Assembly (NCBI RefSeq): GCF_003385185.1
Contig: NZ_PQHZ01000005.1
Location: 1-64,000 of the forward strand
Source of the DNA: Amycolatopsis palatopharyngis
GTDB taxonomy: Bacteria > Actinomycetota > Actinomycetes > Mycobacteriales > Pseudonocardiaceae
DNA length: 64,000 nt
Direction of reading: 5' to 3'
The notes beneath the pieces are model-generated. The model searched no databases. It was not told the DNA's origin and worked only from the letters and a program-made list of their open reading frames with translations. Shown here one piece after another: positions 9,013 through 18,796 of this stretch; within the stretch, counting starts at the first letter, position 1; each line of letters starts with the position of its first letter. Both the position numbers and the translations under genes were made by a program.

Positions 9013-10305
9013 GTGCCCGAATTTCTGCCGACAACGCCCTACCGGGGAACGCGGGACTTTCTGCCCCCGGAGATGTCCGTCCGCACCCAGGTGTTCGGCA
9101 CGCTCTACGAGGTGCTGGAACGCTACGGCTTCCAGCGCTACGACGGCCCGGTCCTGGAGTCCGCCGAGATCTACGAGGCCAAGTCCGGCCAGGAGATCGC
9201 CGACCAGCAGCTCTACACGCTGACCGACCGGGGCGGGCGCAGGCTGGCACTGCGCCCGGAGATGACCCCGTCGGTGGCACGGATGATCGCGGGCAACGCG
9301 GGCTCGCTGCAGTTCCCGGTGCGCTGGTACAGCCACCCGAACTGCCACCGCTACGAGCGGCCGCAGCGGGGCCGGGTGCGTGAGCACTGGCAGATCAACG
9401 CCGACATCTTCGGTTCGGAGAGCGCGAACTGCGAGATCGAGATCTTCGAACTCATCCACGACATGCTGCGCGGGCTCGGCGCGACGGAGGACATGTTCGT
9501 GGTGCGGGCAAACGACCGCACACTGTTGTCCTCCGCGCTTACCGACCTGGTGGGGGTGACCGGCGAGCAGCTGTCGCCGGTGTTCTCGCTGGTCGACCGG
9601 TGGGAGAAGCAGGACCGCGAGAAACTGGCCGAGACAGCCGAGGAGATCGGGCTGACCGGAAAGCAGTTCGACCGCCTCGCCGAGGTACTCGGCGCGGGGA
9701 CGGCCCTGCTGGACGAGCTGCCAGAGCCGGTCAAGGAGAGCTCCAACCTGGTCCGCATGCTGGCCAGCGGGTCCGGCGGGCTCGTGCGGTTCGACCCGCT
9801 GATCGTGCGTGGCCTCGCCTACTACACCTCGACGGTGTTCGAGGTCTTCGACACCTCGCCGGAGAACAACCGCGCGCTCTTCGGCGGCGGCCGCTACAGC
9901 GACCTCGCGGGGCTGTTCACCGCACAGCAGATCCCGGGTATCGGCTTCGGCATGGGTGATGTGACCCTGATCGACTTCCTGCAGACCCACGGCCTCGCGC
10001 CCGCACCGCGCGCCGAGGTGGACGTCGTGGTGATCCCGGTGTCCGAGGATCTCGAGGACGCGGCGCGGACGGTGGCGACGAAGCTGCGCGGCGCGGGCCT
10101 GCGTACCTCGGTGCCGCTGGAGCCGCGCAAACTCGGCAAGGAACTCGGCCGCGCCGACAAGGCGGGGGCGCGGGCCGTGGTGATCGTCGGGCAGGAGGAC
10201 TGGGAGCACGGCAACGTGACCGTGCGCAGCCTCGCCACCCGTGACCAGCAGCAGGTCTCCGTCGACGCCGCCGCGAGCGCCGTCGCCGACCTACTCGCCC
10301 CGTAG
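9013..10305 (+). CDS. hisS: Histidyl-tRNA synthetase
   Basis: A class II aminoacyl-tRNA synthetase charging tRNA-His, 430 residues from the GTG at 9013. Motif 2 is around RWYSHPNCHRYERPQRGR..EHWQ, the histidine-specific signature is RGLAYYTSTVFEVF, and motif 3 is GIGFGMGDVTL; a C-terminal anticodon-binding domain follows from about residue 340. The HisA signature has Ala where most bacterial enzymes have Asp (RGLDYYT), as I recall for archaeal-type enzymes. The GTG has GAGGA roughly ten bases upstream; an in-frame GTG at 8950 overlaps the MFS gene and is less likely. Confidence 0.92.
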   Translation: MPEFLPTTPYRGTRDFLPPEMSVRTQVFGTLYEVLERYGFQRYDGPVLESAEIYEAKSGQEIADQQLYTLTDRGGRRLALRPEMTPSVARMIAGNAGSLQFPVRWYSHPNCHRYERPQRGRVREHWQINADIFGSESANCEIEIFELIHDMLRGLGATEDMFVVRANDRTLLSSALTDLVGVTGEQLSPVFSLVDRWEKQDREKLAETAEEIGLTGKQFDRLAEVLGAGTALLDELPEPVKESSNLVRMLASGSGGLVRFDPLIVRGLAYYTSTVFEVFDTSPENNRALFGGGRYSDLAGLFTAQQIPGIGFGMGDVTLIDFLQTHGLAPAPRAEVDVVVIPVSEDLEDAARTVATKLRGAGLRTSVPLEPRKLGKELGRADKAGARAVVIVGQEDWEHGNVTVRSLATRDQQQVSVDAAASAVADLLAP

Positions 10306-10336
10306 GCCCAAGCGCGCCCCTCACCCACCCAGGCGT

Positions 10337-10401
10337 CGCGCTTTCCCGAGAAAGCGCGGTGGTTGCGCGCGCGGGGTATCGCGCTTTCCCGGGAAAGTGC
10401 G
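10337..10401. repeat. Bipartite palindromic element 1 (two 22-bp palindromes)
   Basis: Two 22-bp near-perfect palindromes sharing the core CTTTCCCGGGAAAG lie at 10337-10358 (one A for G in the core) and 10380-10401, separated by 21 bp. The element sits between the converging stops of hisS and the aldo/keto reductase, 11 bases from the latter. The whole 65-bp unit recurs inverted at 24132-24196. Position suggests a bidirectional terminator. Confidence 0.8.
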
Positions 10402-10411
10402 AGCCGGCGGG

Positions 10412-11413
10412 CTACCGGCCGACCAGCTTCATCGCCGCCTCGGGGTAGCGCGCACCCGCCACGACCTCGGCGGGTACCGCGGTCTCGATCTCGGCGAGTT
10501 CGGCCGCGGACAGTTCGACGCCGGTCGCCGCGACGTTCTCCTCCAGGTACTTGCGTCGCTTCGTGCCGGGGATCGGCACCACGTCGGCGCCCCGGTGCTG
10601 CACCCAGGCGAGTGCCAGCTGCCCTGCGGTGACGCCCTTGCGTCCGGCGAGTTCGCGCAGCGCCTCGACGATCGCCAGGTTGCGTTCCAGGTTGCCCTCG
10701 GCCATGCGCGGCTGGACCTCCTGCCGGTAGTCGCCGTCACCGAAGTCGGCGCGGGAGGTGAACCGGCCGGTGAGGAATCCGCGTCCGAGCGGGGAGTACG
10801 GCACCAGGCCGATCCCGAGTTCGCGGCAGGTGGGCACGACCTCGTCCTCGATTTCGCGTGACCACAGGGACCACTCGGTCTGCACGGCGGCGATCGGGTG
10901 CACGCTGCGCGCCTTGCGGATGGTCTCGGCGCCCGCCTCGGAGAGCCCGAGGTGGCGCACCTTGCCCTCGGCGACCAGCTCGGCCATCGCGCTGACCGTC
11001 TCCTCGATCGGGACGTCCGGATCCACCCGGTGCTGGTAGTAGAGGTCGATGTGGTCGACGCCAAGCCTGCGCAGGGACGCCTCGGCGGCCTGACGCACGT
11101 AGGCGGCGTCCCCCCGGACACAGCGTGCCGACGGGTCGTTCTCGTCTCGCACGATGCCGAACTTGGTGGCCAGTACCACCAGGTCCCTCCGGCCGGCGAT
11201 CGCGCGGCCGACCAGCTCCTCGTTACGCCCGAAGCCATACATGTCCGCCGTGTCCAGCAGCGTCACGCCGAGCTCCAGTGCACGGTGAATCGTGGCGGCG
11301 GATTCGGCGTCGTCGGTCTCGCCGTAGAACTCGCTCATCCCCATGCAGCCGAGGCCCTGTGCGCTGACCTCCAGCTCCCCGAGCCTGCGCGCCCGCACTT
11401 CCTGCTCGCCCAT
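10412..11413 (-). CDS. Aldo/keto reductase
   Basis: A 333-residue NADPH-dependent (beta/alpha)8-barrel oxidoreductase acting on an unidentified carbonyl compound. The catalytic tetrad is visible: Asp in LLDTADMYG, Tyr in the same motif, Lys in VLATKFG and His in LYYQHRVD. The NADP-binding end has [14 protein letters not shown]. The ATG at 11413 has GAGGGG upstream; longer readings run through the upstream regulator. It lies 20 bases behind a MerR regulator in the same operon, a common pairing in which the reductase is induced by the compound the regulator senses. Closest in sequence pattern to the YajO/IolS-type AKR group. Confidence 0.9.
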   Translation of the reverse strand: MGEQEVRARRLGELEVSAQGLGCMGMSEFYGETDDAESAATIHRALELGVTLLDTADMYGFGRNEELVGRAIAGRRDLVVLATKFGIVRDENDPSARCVRGDAAYVRQAAEASLRRLGVDHIDLYYQHRVDPDVPIEETVSAMAELVAEGKVRHLGLSEAGAETIRKARSVHPIAAVQTEWSLWSREIEDEVVPTCRELGIGLVPYSPLGRGFLTGRFTSRADFGDGDYRQEVQPRMAEGNLERNLAIVEALRELAGRKGVTAGQLALAWVQHRGADVVPIPGTKRRKYLEENVAATGVELSAAELAEIETAVPAEVVAGARYPEAAMKLVGR

Positions 11414-11433
11414 GCCTGTCCCCTCGTTGGCGC

Positions 11434-11838
11434 TCACGCCGACACCCCTTGCGGCTCGTTGCTGAGCACGTCGGCCATCGCGCATTCGATCTTCTCGTAG
11501 TTGTCGATCTTGTACTCCAGTACGTCCAAACAGGACCGGAGCTCGGCGATTCGTTCCAATACGGCGACCCGCTGTTCCTGCAGGATCGCCTTGCGCCTGC
11601 CCGCGCTGGCAGTGCCGAGCCTGCGCAGAGAGGCGTACTCGCGCATGCGCCGGATGGGCATGCCGGTAGTGCGCAGTTTCGTCAGGAACTCCAGCCACAC
11701 CAGGTCGGTGTCCGAGTAGGCCCTGCGGCCCGCGGCGTCCCGGTCGGGTGGCTCCAGCAACTGGATGCGTTCGTAGTACCGGAGAGTGTCGATCGACAGT
11801 CCGCTACGTCGCGCGGCTTCCGCTATCGAGTAGCTCAT
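11434..11838 (-). CDS. MerR-family regulator of the aldo/keto reductase operon
   Basis: A 134-residue regulator. Residues 1-70 are the winged helix ([26 protein letters not shown]) and residues 80-125 a dimerising coiled coil ([22 protein letters not shown]). The C-terminus is short, as in MerR proteins that pair with aldo/keto reductases. Its single cysteine in the coil does not make a metal site. The promoter just upstream has a 19-bp spacer with a central dyad, the arrangement MerR proteins activate by twisting DNA, so the gene is probably autoregulated together with the reductase. TACTGT ends six bases before the ATG, implying a leaderless mRNA. Confidence 0.9.
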   Translation of the reverse strand: MSYSIAEAARRSGLSIDTLRYYERIQLLEPPDRDAAGRRAYSDTDLVWLEFLTKLRTTGMPIRRMREYASLRRLGTASAGRRKAILQEQRVAVLERIAELRSCLDVLEYKIDNYEKIECAMADVLSNEPQGVSA

Positions 11839-11844
11839 GAACCG

Positions 11845-11875
11845 ACAGTACGACCTGGAGTGCGCTCCAGGTCAA
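11845..11875 (-). promoter_or_regulatory. MerR-type promoter with 19-bp spacer and central operator
   Basis: Read on the minus strand: -35 TTGACC (11875-11870), a 19-base spacer, and -10 TACTGT (11850-11845). The spacer region holds GACCTGGAG (11852-11860) and CTCCAGGTC (11865-11873), a perfect 9-bp dyad with a 4-base centre. A 19-bp spacer is the hallmark of MerR-activated promoters. The ATG of the regulator follows six bases after the -10. Confidence 0.8.
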
Positions 11876-11930
11876 ACGCGAACTTTTCGGGGTGATTCGT
11901 TCGGTAACAGCGTCGCGATACCCTGACCCG

Positions 11931-12524
11931 ATGGCCCGACCCAAGATTCACGACGAGGCGTTGCGACTGCGGCTGCTCGACCGTGCCGGGGAACTGCTCT
12001 CCGCCGAGGGCCCGAAGGCACTGAGCCTGCGGAAGCTGGCCGCGGACGTGGATACCTCCACCACCGCCGTGTACTCGCTGTTCGGCAGTAAGCCGGACCT
12101 GGTGAACGCACTCTTCCTGGAGGGGTTCCGGCGGTTCGCGGGCCGGATGTGCACGGTGGCCCGCACCGGCGACACCATCGAGGACCTGATCGAACTCGGC
12201 AAGGTCTATCGCATCAGCGCGAAGGCCGACCCGCACCTGTACTCGATCATGTTCACCAAGGCGGTTCCCGGCTTCGAGCCCAACGAGGAGGCGGGGAAGC
12301 TGGCCGCCTCGACCCTCGACCCCCTGCTGGAGATCGTCCGGGACGGCCTCGCGCGAGGCGTGCTCGCCGACCACCCCGCCGAGCTGATCGCCGTGAGCTG
12401 CTGGGGTTTCACGCACGGACTCGTCTCACTGGAACTCAACGGCAACCTGCCCCCGGAGTTCAGCGCGTCCGGTGCGTACGAAACGGCGCTGCGCGCCAAC
12501 GCCCGGGGCTGGCTGCGCGAGTGA
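11931..12524 (+). CDS. TetR-family transcriptional regulator
   Basis: A 197-residue repressor-type protein. Residues 10-55 are the TetR helix-turn-helix (LLDRAGELLSAEGPKALSL, then RKLAADVDTSTTAVYSLFG with KPDLVNALF). The C-terminal part resembles TetR_C domains with WHG-like motif (CWGFTHGLVSLEL). It diverges from the merR-AKR operon about 90 bases away and converges on upp with an 8-base gap; no target operator dyad is obvious apart from the MerR one. TACCCT lies six bases before the ATG (leaderless pattern). The regulated genes cannot be told from context. Confidence 0.88.
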   Translation: MARPKIHDEALRLRLLDRAGELLSAEGPKALSLRKLAADVDTSTTAVYSLFGSKPDLVNALFLEGFRRFAGRMCTVARTGDTIEDLIELGKVYRISAKADPHLYSIMFTKAVPGFEPNEEAGKLAASTLDPLLEIVRDGLARGVLADHPAELIAVSCWGFTHGLVSLELNGNLPPEFSASGAYETALRANARGWLRE

Positions 12525-12532
12525 CGGTGCCC

Positions 12533-13156
12533 CTAACGCGCGCCGTACTGGCGGTCGCCCGCGTCGCCGAGGCCGGGAACGATGAAGCCGGAGTCGTTGA
12601 GCCGCTCGTCGATGCTCGCGGTCACCACCCGCAGCGGCAGGCCGGACTCGCGCAGCAGCTCGATCCCCTCAGGGGCCGCGAGCGCGCACACCGCCGTGAC
12701 GTCGGTGGCACCGCGCTCCACCAGCAGCCGGATGGTGAACTCCATCGAGCCGCCGGTCGCCAGCATCGGGTCGAGGACCATCACCGGCTGGTCGGCGAGG
12801 CTGTCCGGCAGCGACTCCATGTAGGGCGTCGGCTGCAACGTCTCCTCGTCTCGGGCCAGGCCGACGAAGCCCATCCGAGCGTCCGGGATCAGCTTGTGCG
12901 CCTGGTCGGCCATACCGAGACCCGCCCGCAGCACCGGCACCAGCAGCGGCGGCGTCGCCAGCCGGTAGGCGTCGGTGAGTGCCACCGGCGTGTGGATGCG
13001 CTCGGTGCGTACCGGGAAGTCGCGGGTGGCTTCGTACACCAGCATCACGGTCAGCTCGTGCAGTGCCGCCCGGAAGGCCGCGCTGTCAGTCCGCGCATCG
13101 CGCATGGTGGAGAGCCTGGCCTTCGCCAGCGGGTGATCGACTACGTGCACATCCAT
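12533..13156 (-). CDS. upp: Uracil phosphoribosyltransferase
   Basis: A 207-residue cytosolic enzyme making UMP from uracil and PRPP. The PRPP-binding loop is [14 protein letters not shown] (about residues 127-140), the uracil-binding C-terminus is [16 protein letters not shown], and the N-terminal half has the typical PVLRAGLGM segment. It completes pyrimidine salvage with cdd and deoA further along. It corresponds to Rv3309c in the conserved mycobacterial order punA-pmmB-upp. TACGGT lies eight bases before the ATG, a slightly long version of the leaderless pattern. Confidence 0.95.
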   Translation of the reverse strand: MDVHVVDHPLAKARLSTMRDARTDSAAFRAALHELTVMLVYEATRDFPVRTERIHTPVALTDAYRLATPPLLVPVLRAGLGMADQAHKLIPDARMGFVGLARDEETLQPTPYMESLPDSLADQPVMVLDPMLATGGSMEFTIRLLVERGATDVTAVCALAAPEGIELLRESGLPLRVVTASIDERLNDSGFIVPGLGDAGDRQYGAR

Positions 13157-13174
13157 AGCGGACCACCGTAGCCG

Positions 13175-13657
13175 TCACCCGCAGCCGTGTCCCACCGCGG
13201 TGAGCTGTTCTTCGAGAATGTCACCGTGCCCGGCGTGCCGGGCGAAATCCTCGATCAGGAGCAGGTAGATGAACCGCAGACTCACATCGCCGACGCGGGG
13301 GCGTGTCGTGATGTCGTCGAGGTCGAAGTCGGCGGCGATCACGCGGGAACGCTCACTGGCACGCTCGAACTCCGCGATCACGCCGGCCAGCGTTTCGTCG
13401 TCGGCGACGACGAAACTGCCGTTGTCAGCGATGGCGTATCCGTCGCATTCGGACTCGTTCAGGCCGCGCAAAGTGCGTTGGAACTAGATTCGCTCGGCGG
13501 TGGCGGCGTGTTTGATCAGCCCGATCGGCGTGGTCAGCGAGACGACCAGACGTCGCCGCGCGTCGGTTTCGGACAGTCCTCGCACGGTGTCGATGAGCGC
13601 CCGCCGATTGCGGTCGAGCATGCTCTCCAACATGAGACGTTCGGGTCCAGTGGTCAT
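13175..13657 (-). pseudogene. DinB/DUF664-family protein interrupted by an in-frame TAG
   Basis: One continuous reading frame encodes a DinB-like four-helix protein of about 160 residues, but codon 58 is TAG (top-strand CTA at 13484-13486). Upstream the protein reads MTTGPERLMLESML ... LIKHAATAERI; downstream it resumes at once as FQRTLRGLNESE and ends with a RHAGHGDILEEQL metal-ligand motif. Relatives usually have Trp at the interrupted position (ERxW), so TGG to TAG is the simplest explanation. The ATG at 13657 is chosen because family homology begins there. The family includes bacillithiol/mycothiol-dependent transferases and proteins of unknown role. Sequencing error or a recent null allele cannot be separated here. 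Confidence 0.8.
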
Positions 13658-13880
13658 TCCGGGAAACGTGTACACAGGTCGTCCAACCTTCTGAGTTGAG
13701 GCGAATTGACGGATCTGCACCGAGGGCATGAATTCGAGCCACTTCGGCTTTGACGGCAGGAGTCGCGGCAGCACGCCGCGGAAACGTTCCGGCCCGTGTC
13801 AGAGGATCCTCGGGGACAACATGTCCAGAGCCGAGGAGAACCGGGTCGATGACGACGATACCGCTCCCGATGGCCGCTCG

Positions 13881-14591
13881 CTAGCCGTCCCGGCCCTGCC
13901 AGGTCGTGACGCAGGCTTCGTTGCCCTCGGCGTCGGCCAGGATCCAGAACGCCGGAGCCGCCGCGCCGGACCTCAGCTCGCCTCCCGCCGCGAGTGCCTC
14001 AGCTATCCGCCGCCGCGCCTCGTCGTGCGGCACCGAGATGTCCACGTGGATCCGGTTGCGTTGCGGCCTCGGCTCGGTCATCTGCTGGAACCAGACGGCC
14101 GGGTGCTGCCCGGCCGGATCAACGAGTGCCCCCTCGGGGCCACCACCAGCTACCTCGTCCCGGTATCCGAGGACCGCCTTCCAGAACGGGCGGATCGACG
14201 GGATGTCGAGGGCGTCGATCGCGAGTTCGAGAACCTGTACCGCCCGTGTTCCGGTATCGGCACGGGCGTCGGTCCGCAACCCGAGTTCCGTGACGAGGGC
14301 GGAGATCCGGCCGGCGAGGTCGATGTCGTGCGCGGTCACCGACTCGGTCGCGGCCGACTGCAGCGTCAGGATCAGCCGGTCCTGGCGGAGGTCGGCGCTC
14401 AGGTGCTCGCCGAGGTCGTCGCCGGCACCAGCCACGACACGCGAGGCGACCTCGGCCGCCTCCGCCAGAGAGCTCACGCGGACATAGGTGTGCAGGCCCG
14501 TCAGTACGTACCGCCACCCCAGGTCGCTGACGGCATCGGAGATCTGCTCTCTGCTGAGTGACCGACCCGGGTGCCGGTTGTCGTCCTCCAT
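13881..14591 (-). CDS. PCD-like / VOC (glyoxalase-like) fusion protein
   Basis: A 236-residue two-domain protein. Residues about 10-105 resemble pterin-4a-carbinolamine dehydratase (LSREQISDAVSDLGWRYV, then the helical AEAAEVASRVV and TAHDIDLAGRISAL, where the HD of the catalytic region is kept). Residues 118-232 are a glyoxalase/VOC-like domain (VLELAIDALDIPSIRPFWKAV, then WFQQM, RIHVDISVP, WILADAEGNEACV). A pterin dehydratase or dimerisation role for the first half and a small-molecule binding role for the second are plausible. The fusion is known from actinobacterial genomes but its reaction is not established. The ATG at 14591 has GGCGGG close upstream. It is monocistronic. Confidence 0.8.
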   Translation of the reverse strand: MEDDNRHPGRSLSREQISDAVSDLGWRYVLTGLHTYVRVSSLAEAAEVASRVVAGAGDDLGEHLSADLRQDRLILTLQSAATESVTAHDIDLAGRISALVTELGLRTDARADTGTRAVQVLELAIDALDIPSIRPFWKAVLGYRDEVAGGGPEGALVDPAGQHPAVWFQQMTEPRPQRNRIHVDISVPHDEARRRIAEALAAGGELRSGAAAPAFWILADAEGNEACVTTWQGRDG

Positions 14592-14684
14592 CCCGCCATC
14601 ATCGCAGCACGACCACGGCGAGTTCGTGGTCGACGACCTGCGAAACGCCCACGACATGACGCACCCGCGCGCTACCCTCGCCTG

Positions 14685-15326
14685 GTGAGTGAGTTGTCCG
14701 GTATCCCCGATCGCAAGCAGTTCCGCGCCTCCGACACCGATCGTGAGCACGTCGCCCGGATCCTGCAGCAGGCGATGAGCGAGGGCCGCATCACGATGGT
14801 GGAGCTCGAGGAGCGGCTGAACAGCGTCTACTCTGCGAAAACGCTCGGCGAGCTGGAGCCGGTCACCGCCGATCTGCCCGATGCCAGCGCGCCGGGCGCC
14901 ACCGTGCAGCCCGCGTTCAGCCGATCCCCCGAGACCCGGGTCGGCGGCACCCCGGGATCGACGAGCTCGATCGCGGTGATGTCCGGCGCGACCCGCAAGG
15001 GCAGCTGGGTGGTCCCGCGCCAGCACAACAGCGTCGCCTTCTGGGGCGAGGTGAAGATCGATCTGCGCCAGGCCCGGTTCGCCGAGCAGCACGTCACCAT
15101 CACGGCGGTGGCGATCATGGCCGGTATCGACATCGTCGTCCCGGACGACGTCATCGTCGACGTCACCGGCATCGGTTTCATGGGCGCCTTCGAGACCAAG
15201 GAGAAGGGCGAGCTGACAGTCCCACCTGCCGATGCACCGGTCGTGACCGTAAACGGACTCGCCTTCTGGGGCGCGGTGACCGTCATCCGTAAGCCACGCA
15301 AGACGCCGAAGGAACTGGGCGGCTGA
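14685..15326 (+). CDS. DUF1707 domain protein with C-terminal cell-wall-stress-like domain
   Basis: A 213-residue actinobacterial protein. Residues 10-60 are a DUF1707 (SHOCT-like) domain (RASDTDREHVARILQQAMSEGRI, then EELEERL-type helix and YSAKTLGELEPVTADLP). A Pro/Ser/Thr-rich linker follows, and residues about 100-205 resemble the LiaF-like C-terminal beta domain (VAFWGEVKIDLRQARF ... AFWGAVTV). No membrane helix is visible, so it is probably cytoplasmic or membrane-attached through a partner. Function is unknown; such proteins are often linked to envelope stress. TACCCT lies six bases before the GTG (leaderless). deoC follows 21 bases later with its own promoter-like hexamer. Confidence 0.82.
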   Translation: MSELSGIPDRKQFRASDTDREHVARILQQAMSEGRITMVELEERLNSVYSAKTLGELEPVTADLPDASAPGATVQPAFSRSPETRVGGTPGSTSSIAVMSGATRKGSWVVPRQHNSVAFWGEVKIDLRQARFAEQHVTITAVAIMAGIDIVVPDDVIVDVTGIGFMGAFETKEKGELTVPPADAPVVTVNGLAFWGAVTVIRKPRKTPKELGG

Positions 15327-15347
15327 CCGGGCCGTTACGCTCGTCCC

Positions 15348-16301
15348 ATGGCAACAGCTACCCTGCCTGCCGAGCTCGCCGACGCCACCCGCGACGACGC
15401 GAGCCTGCGCAGGTTCCTGCACGGGCTGCCCGGTGTCGACCAGGTGGGCGTGGAACAACGCGCCGCAGGTCTGGGCACCCGCAGCATCAAGAAGGCCGCC
15501 AAGCGCTGGGCGATCGACACGGCCATCTCGATGGTCGACCTGACGACGCTGGAGGGCGCCGACACCCGCGGTAAGGTCCGTGCGCTGGCCGCGAAGGCCC
15601 GGCGTCCGGATCCGGACCACCCGGACACTCCCCGGGTCGCGGCCGTGTGCGTGTACCCGGATCTGGCGGCCGTCGCGGTCGAGGCGCTCGCCGGGACCGG
15701 CATCGGCGTCGCGAGCGTGGCCACCGCGTTCCCCTCCGGCCGGTCGTCGCAGCAGGTCAAGCTCACCGATGTCGCACTGGCCGTGGATGCGGGCGCGAGC
15801 GAGGTCGACATGGTGATCGACCGGGGTGCGTTCCTGGAGGGCCGTTACGGGCAGGTCTTCGACGAGATCCGGACCATCAAGGCTGCCTGCGGCGACGCGC
15901 ACCTGAAGGTCATCCTGGAGACCGGCGAACTCGCCACCTACGACAACGTGCGGCGCGCGTCCTGGCTCGCACTGCTGGCCGGGGGCGACTTCATCAAGAC
16001 CTCCACCGGCAAGGTCTCCCCCGCCGCCACCCTGCCGGTCACGCACGTGATGCTGCAGGCCGTGCACGACTGGCACACCAGCACCGGTGAGCTGCGCGGG
16101 GTCAAACCCGCGGGCGGCATCCGCACCACGAAGGACGCGATCCGCTACCTGGTCGCCGTGCACGAGGTTGCCGGTCCGCAGTGGCTCACCCCGGACCTGT
16201 TCCGGTTCGGCGCCTCCAGCCTGCTCAACGACCTGCTGTTGCAGCGCCGCACCCAAATCGACGGCCACTACAGCGGCCCCGACTACGTGACCCTGGACTG
16301 A
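15348..16301 (+). CDS. deoC: Deoxyribose-phosphate aldolase
   Basis: A 317-residue class I aldolase that splits 2-deoxyribose 5-phosphate into acetaldehyde and glyceraldehyde 3-phosphate. The Schiff-base lysine lies in FIKTSTGK, the second catalytic lysine in GVKPAGGIRT, and the central EVDMVIDRGAFLEGRY and KVILETGEL segments are typical. It is the long form common in actinobacteria. TACGCT lies six bases before the ATG (leaderless). Two aldehyde dehydrogenase genes follow directly, the first only one base after the stop, which suggests the acetaldehyde is oxidised on the spot. Confidence 0.95.
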   Translation: MATATLPAELADATRDDASLRRFLHGLPGVDQVGVEQRAAGLGTRSIKKAAKRWAIDTAISMVDLTTLEGADTRGKVRALAAKARRPDPDHPDTPRVAAVCVYPDLAAVAVEALAGTGIGVASVATAFPSGRSSQQVKLTDVALAVDAGASEVDMVIDRGAFLEGRYGQVFDEIRTIKAACGDAHLKVILETGELATYDNVRRASWLALLAGGDFIKTSTGKVSPAATLPVTHVMLQAVHDWHTSTGELRGVKPAGGIRTTKDAIRYLVAVHEVAGPQWLTPDLFRFGASSLLNDLLLQRRTQIDGHYSGPDYVTLD

Positions 16302-16302
16302 C

Positions 16303-17742
<1,440 letters not shown>

Positions 17743-17772
17743 CAGACAGCTCCAGGCGGAGTGTGAACTGCG

Positions 17773-18774
17773 ATGGCGACCACAGAACGCGCCCGGCGAA
17801 GCCCCACGGTCGTGGCGGCGGGGCGCCCGCGAAACGAAAGTTGGATTGGCGTGAGCAAGCCCGAGCCCCGGCGACGCGACCGTGTAGCGCGTTCAGAGAC
17901 AAGCACTGACAACAACAGGATCTCGGTCGCCAAGACCTACAAACTGTTCATCGGCGGAAAGTTCCCGCGCTCGGAGTCCGGCCGGGTGTACCCGGTGACC
18001 GACAGCAAGGGCGCATTCCTCGCCAACGCCGCGCACGCCTCGCGCAAGGACGCCCGCGACGCGGTCGTCGCCGCCCGCAAGGCGTTCCCCGGCTGGTCCG
18101 GCGCCACCGCGTACAACCGGGGCCAGGTGTTGTACCGGGTGGCCGAGATGCTGGAGGGCCGCAGGGAGCAGTTCATCGCCGAGGTCGCCGCTTCGGAGGG
18201 GCTGACCGACCGCAAGGCTCAGTCCGTTGTGGACACCGCTATCGACCGCTGGGTCTGGTACGCGGGCTGGACCGACAAGATCGCCGCCGTGCTGGGCTCG
18301 GCGAACCCGGTGGCCGGGCCGTACTTCTCGTTCACGGTGCCGGAGCCGACCGGAGTGGTCGCGATCCTCGCCCCGCAGCGGTCCTCGCTGCTCGGGCTGG
18401 TGAGCGTACTCGCTCCGGTGCTCGCGACCGGGTCGACGGCAGTCTTGGTCAGCAGCGCGCAGCGGCCACTGCCCGCGATCACCCTGTCCGAGGTGCTGGC
18501 CACATCGGACGTGCCCGGAGGGGTGGTGAACATCCTGACCGGCAGGGCCGCCGAGCTGGGATCGTGGCTGGCCTCGCACGGCGACGTCAACGCACTGGAC
18601 CCGACCGGCGCCGACATCGAGGCGCGGACCGACCTGGCCCGCGACGCGGCGGGCACGGTCAAGCGGGTGCTCGAGGTCCCGGCGGAGGAGCCCGACTGGA
18701 CACAACGGCCGGACATCGCCCGCCTACGCCGCTATCTGGAGTCGAAGACCGTCTGGCACCCCCTGGGCGTCTAG
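17773..18774 (+). CDS. Aldehyde dehydrogenase-like protein lacking the catalytic half
   Basis: A 333-residue homologue of the preceding ALDH that covers only the N-terminal cofactor-type domain. It keeps YKLFIGGKFPRSESGR, AFPGWSGATAYNRGQ and VPEPTGVVAILAP, but there is no ELGGK base and no catalytic cysteine, and the protein ends where that half should begin. The first 50 residues are an unusual Arg-rich stretch; a GTG at 17851 would shorten it by 26 residues, and homology begins only near residue 53. The frame is clean with strong GC bias, so it is not obviously decaying. A structural or regulatory partner of the active ALDH is a plausible role. Confidence 0.8.
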   Translation: MATTERARRSPTVVAAGRPRNESWIGVSKPEPRRRDRVARSETSTDNNRISVAKTYKLFIGGKFPRSESGRVYPVTDSKGAFLANAAHASRKDARDAVVAARKAFPGWSGATAYNRGQVLYRVAEMLEGRREQFIAEVAASEGLTDRKAQSVVDTAIDRWVWYAGWTDKIAAVLGSANPVAGPYFSFTVPEPTGVVAILAPQRSSLLGLVSVLAPVLATGSTAVLVSSAQRPLPAITLSEVLATSDVPGGVVNILTGRAAELGSWLASHGDVNALDPTGADIEARTDLARDAAGTVKRVLEVPAEEPDWTQRPDIARLRRYLESKTVWHPLGV

Positions 18775-18790
18775 GCCGGCGTGCCCGGCC
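18774..18790. terminator. Small bidirectional hairpin between convergent genes
   Basis: GGCCGG (18774-18779) pairs with CCGGCC (18785-18790) around a five-base loop in the 22-bp gap between the ALDH-like gene and the permease gene. Short, so only a possible terminator. Confidence 0.35.
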
Positions 18791-18796
18791 GGTCGC

